Part shown: piece after piece, positions 5,150 through 5,899 of the stretch
Layout of the letters: every line of letters starts with the position of its first letter
Numbering within the stretch: position 1 is the first letter of the stretch
Translations under genes and position numbers: made by a program
Notes under the pieces: model-generated
Told to the model about the DNA's origin: nothing
What the model saw: only the letters and a program-made list of their open reading frames with translations
Databases searched by the model: none
NCBI GenBank assembly: GCA_016844625.1
Contig: JAERMN010000224.1
Coordinates: 1-5,899, forward strand
Direction of reading: 5' to 3'
Source: Deltaproteobacteria bacterium
GTDB lineage: Bacteria > Desulfobacterota > Binatia > UBA9968
Length of the DNA: 5,899 nt

Positions 5150-5887
5150 ATGAAGCATTTACTCAAATCAATTTGGTTTCTGGCCGGCGGCTGCGGCGCG
5201 GTTATCTTGGTCGCATCCGCATCGACGGCGCTTGGCGCGCCGGCCAGCGCGATCGTCACGGGTCGGATCACGGTCGCTGGTCCAGCTCCATTCGTCAAGC
5301 CCTTGCCGGTATTCAAGAACCGGAGTTTTTGTGGGCCTCAGGTTGTCAATGAAACGCTCGTCATTGGGCGCGACGGTGGCGTGAAAAATGCCGTCGTGAT
5401 TTTACGCGCTGCCGAGCGCAAGGAGCGAATCCAGAGCGGGTTACCCGTTCAAGCGATACTCGACAATCAACATTGCGCATTCGTGCCGCACATCCAAGTG
5501 GTGCCGCTAGGCAGTGACGTGGTGCTCAAAAACAGCGATCCGATTCTCCACACCGTGCATGCGCGCTTGGGCAGGGAAACTTTATTCAACGTCGGCCTGC
5601 CCAGGTGGCGTCAGGTTACCAAGCGGCTCGACCGCGCCGGCGTGGTGCGCATCGACTGCGACGTGCTGCACACCTGGATGAGCGCGGCGATTATCGTGAG
5701 CGATAGCCCGTTTTTCGCAGTCACGGACGAGCATGGCGCGTTTATCGTCGACGGACTGCCGCCGGGCGATTATGAATTGGCGGTCTGGCACGAGCGCCTG
5801 GGTGCCAAGACAAGACGCTTGTCTATGAGCGGTGATTCCGCGGTTTCGCTCGATGTCGTCTATGCTTTGGGCGAAAAAAGTAGATGA
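5150..5887 (+). CDS. Secreted cupredoxin-like protein with carboxypeptidase-regulatory-like C-terminal domain
   Basis: This is a 245-residue protein from the ATG at 5150. It has a signal peptide (MKHLLK, hydrophobic core near 8-28, likely cleavage after ALGA near residue 30), so it acts in the periplasm or outside. Residues 34-87 form a beta-rich segment with the family hallmark SFCGPQ...GRDGGVKNAVV. Residues 105-185 are cupredoxin-like: DNQHCAFVPHIQVV, then LKNSDPILHTVHA with H134 and H137, then IDCDVLHTWMSA with C170, H174 and M177. H134, C170, H174 and M177 are plausible type-1-copper ligands (His, then Cys-x3-His-x2-Met). Residues 186-237 (FFAVTDEHGAFIVDGLPPGDYELAVWHERLG and after) are a compact carboxypeptidase-regulatory-like beta-sandwich. 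Such proteins are often annotated as plastocyanin-like or methylamine-utilisation-like, with no settled function. Electron transfer or copper binding is inference from the ligand pattern. The gene has its own promoter and diverges from dtd. Confidence 0.85.
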   Translation: MKHLLKSIWFLAGGCGAVILVASASTALGAPASAIVTGRITVAGPAPFVKPLPVFKNRSFCGPQVVNETLVIGRDGGVKNAVVILRAAERKERIQSGLPVQAILDNQHCAFVPHIQVVPLGSDVVLKNSDPILHTVHARLGRETLFNVGLPRWRQVTKRLDRAGVVRIDCDVLHTWMSAAIIVSDSPFFAVTDEHGAFIVDGLPPGDYELAVWHERLGAKTRRLSMSGDSAVSLDVVYALGEKSR

Positions 5888-5888
5888 A

Positions 5889-5899
5889 ATGAACTCTGC
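5889..5899 (+). CDS. Possible start of a further gene, cut by window edge
   Basis: An ATG at 5889 follows the TGA of the cupredoxin-like gene by one base and is open for the remaining 11 bases (M-N-S). The spacing suits a translationally coupled operon gene, but no clear Shine-Dalgarno precedes it and the visible stretch is far too short to judge. Confidence 0.2.

Overview
The window is a chromosomal stretch from a bacterium, most likely Gram-negative. It has moderately high G+C by eye, densely packed genes and good Shine-Dalgarno sites. Gene content (a UbiD-family decarboxylase, a NEW3-domain protein with an ABC-2 exporter, and a periplasmic cupredoxin-like protein fused to a carboxypeptidase-regulatory-like domain) would suit an uncultivated soil or sediment lineage of the Deltaproteobacteria/Binatota/Methylomirabilota type. 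That placement is an impression from protein style, not a demonstrated assignment. No rRNA, tRNA, CRISPR array, phage gene or transposase is visible.

Layout, left to right. All genes except the last complete one lie on the minus strand. Positions 1-521 hold the N-terminal 173 codons of a UbiD-family prenyl-FMN-dependent (de)carboxylase, cut by the window edge, with its own leader (522-600). A strong rho-independent terminator (676-709) ends the transcript arriving from the right. Positions 735-3845 form a tight three-gene operon, read from right to left: a secreted, membrane-anchored protein with three NEW3-like beta-sandwich repeats, an ABC ATPase (ATGA overlap) and an ABC-2 permease (4-bp gap). 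A sigma70-like promoter precedes it at 3883-3911. Together these look like one exporter with a dedicated extracytoplasmic partner.

Upstream of the operon are two RNA quality/modification genes: dtd (D-aminoacyl-tRNA deacylase, 4536-4982, GTG start) and trmL (tRNA wobble 2'-O-methyltransferase, 3926-4378). Between them sits an AT-rich foldback element of about 146 bp, flanked by a 7-bp direct repeat (TCTCTAA). Removing the element and one repeat copy leaves the dtd stop codon 4 nt from the trmL start codon, so it looks like a small non-coding mobile element that landed in a dtd-trmL junction. No terminator is visible between trmL and the exporter operon, so dtd and trmL may read through into it.

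On the right, a divergent intergenic region (4983-5149) carries a good plus-strand promoter (GTGACA-16-TAGAAT) driving a secreted cupredoxin-like protein (5150-5887). An ATG one base past its stop may begin a further gene. The most interesting points are the foldback insertion between dtd and trmL, the NEW3/ABC-2 exporter unit of unknown substrate, and the putative copper site of the cupredoxin-like protein. Nothing here proves a wholly new system.
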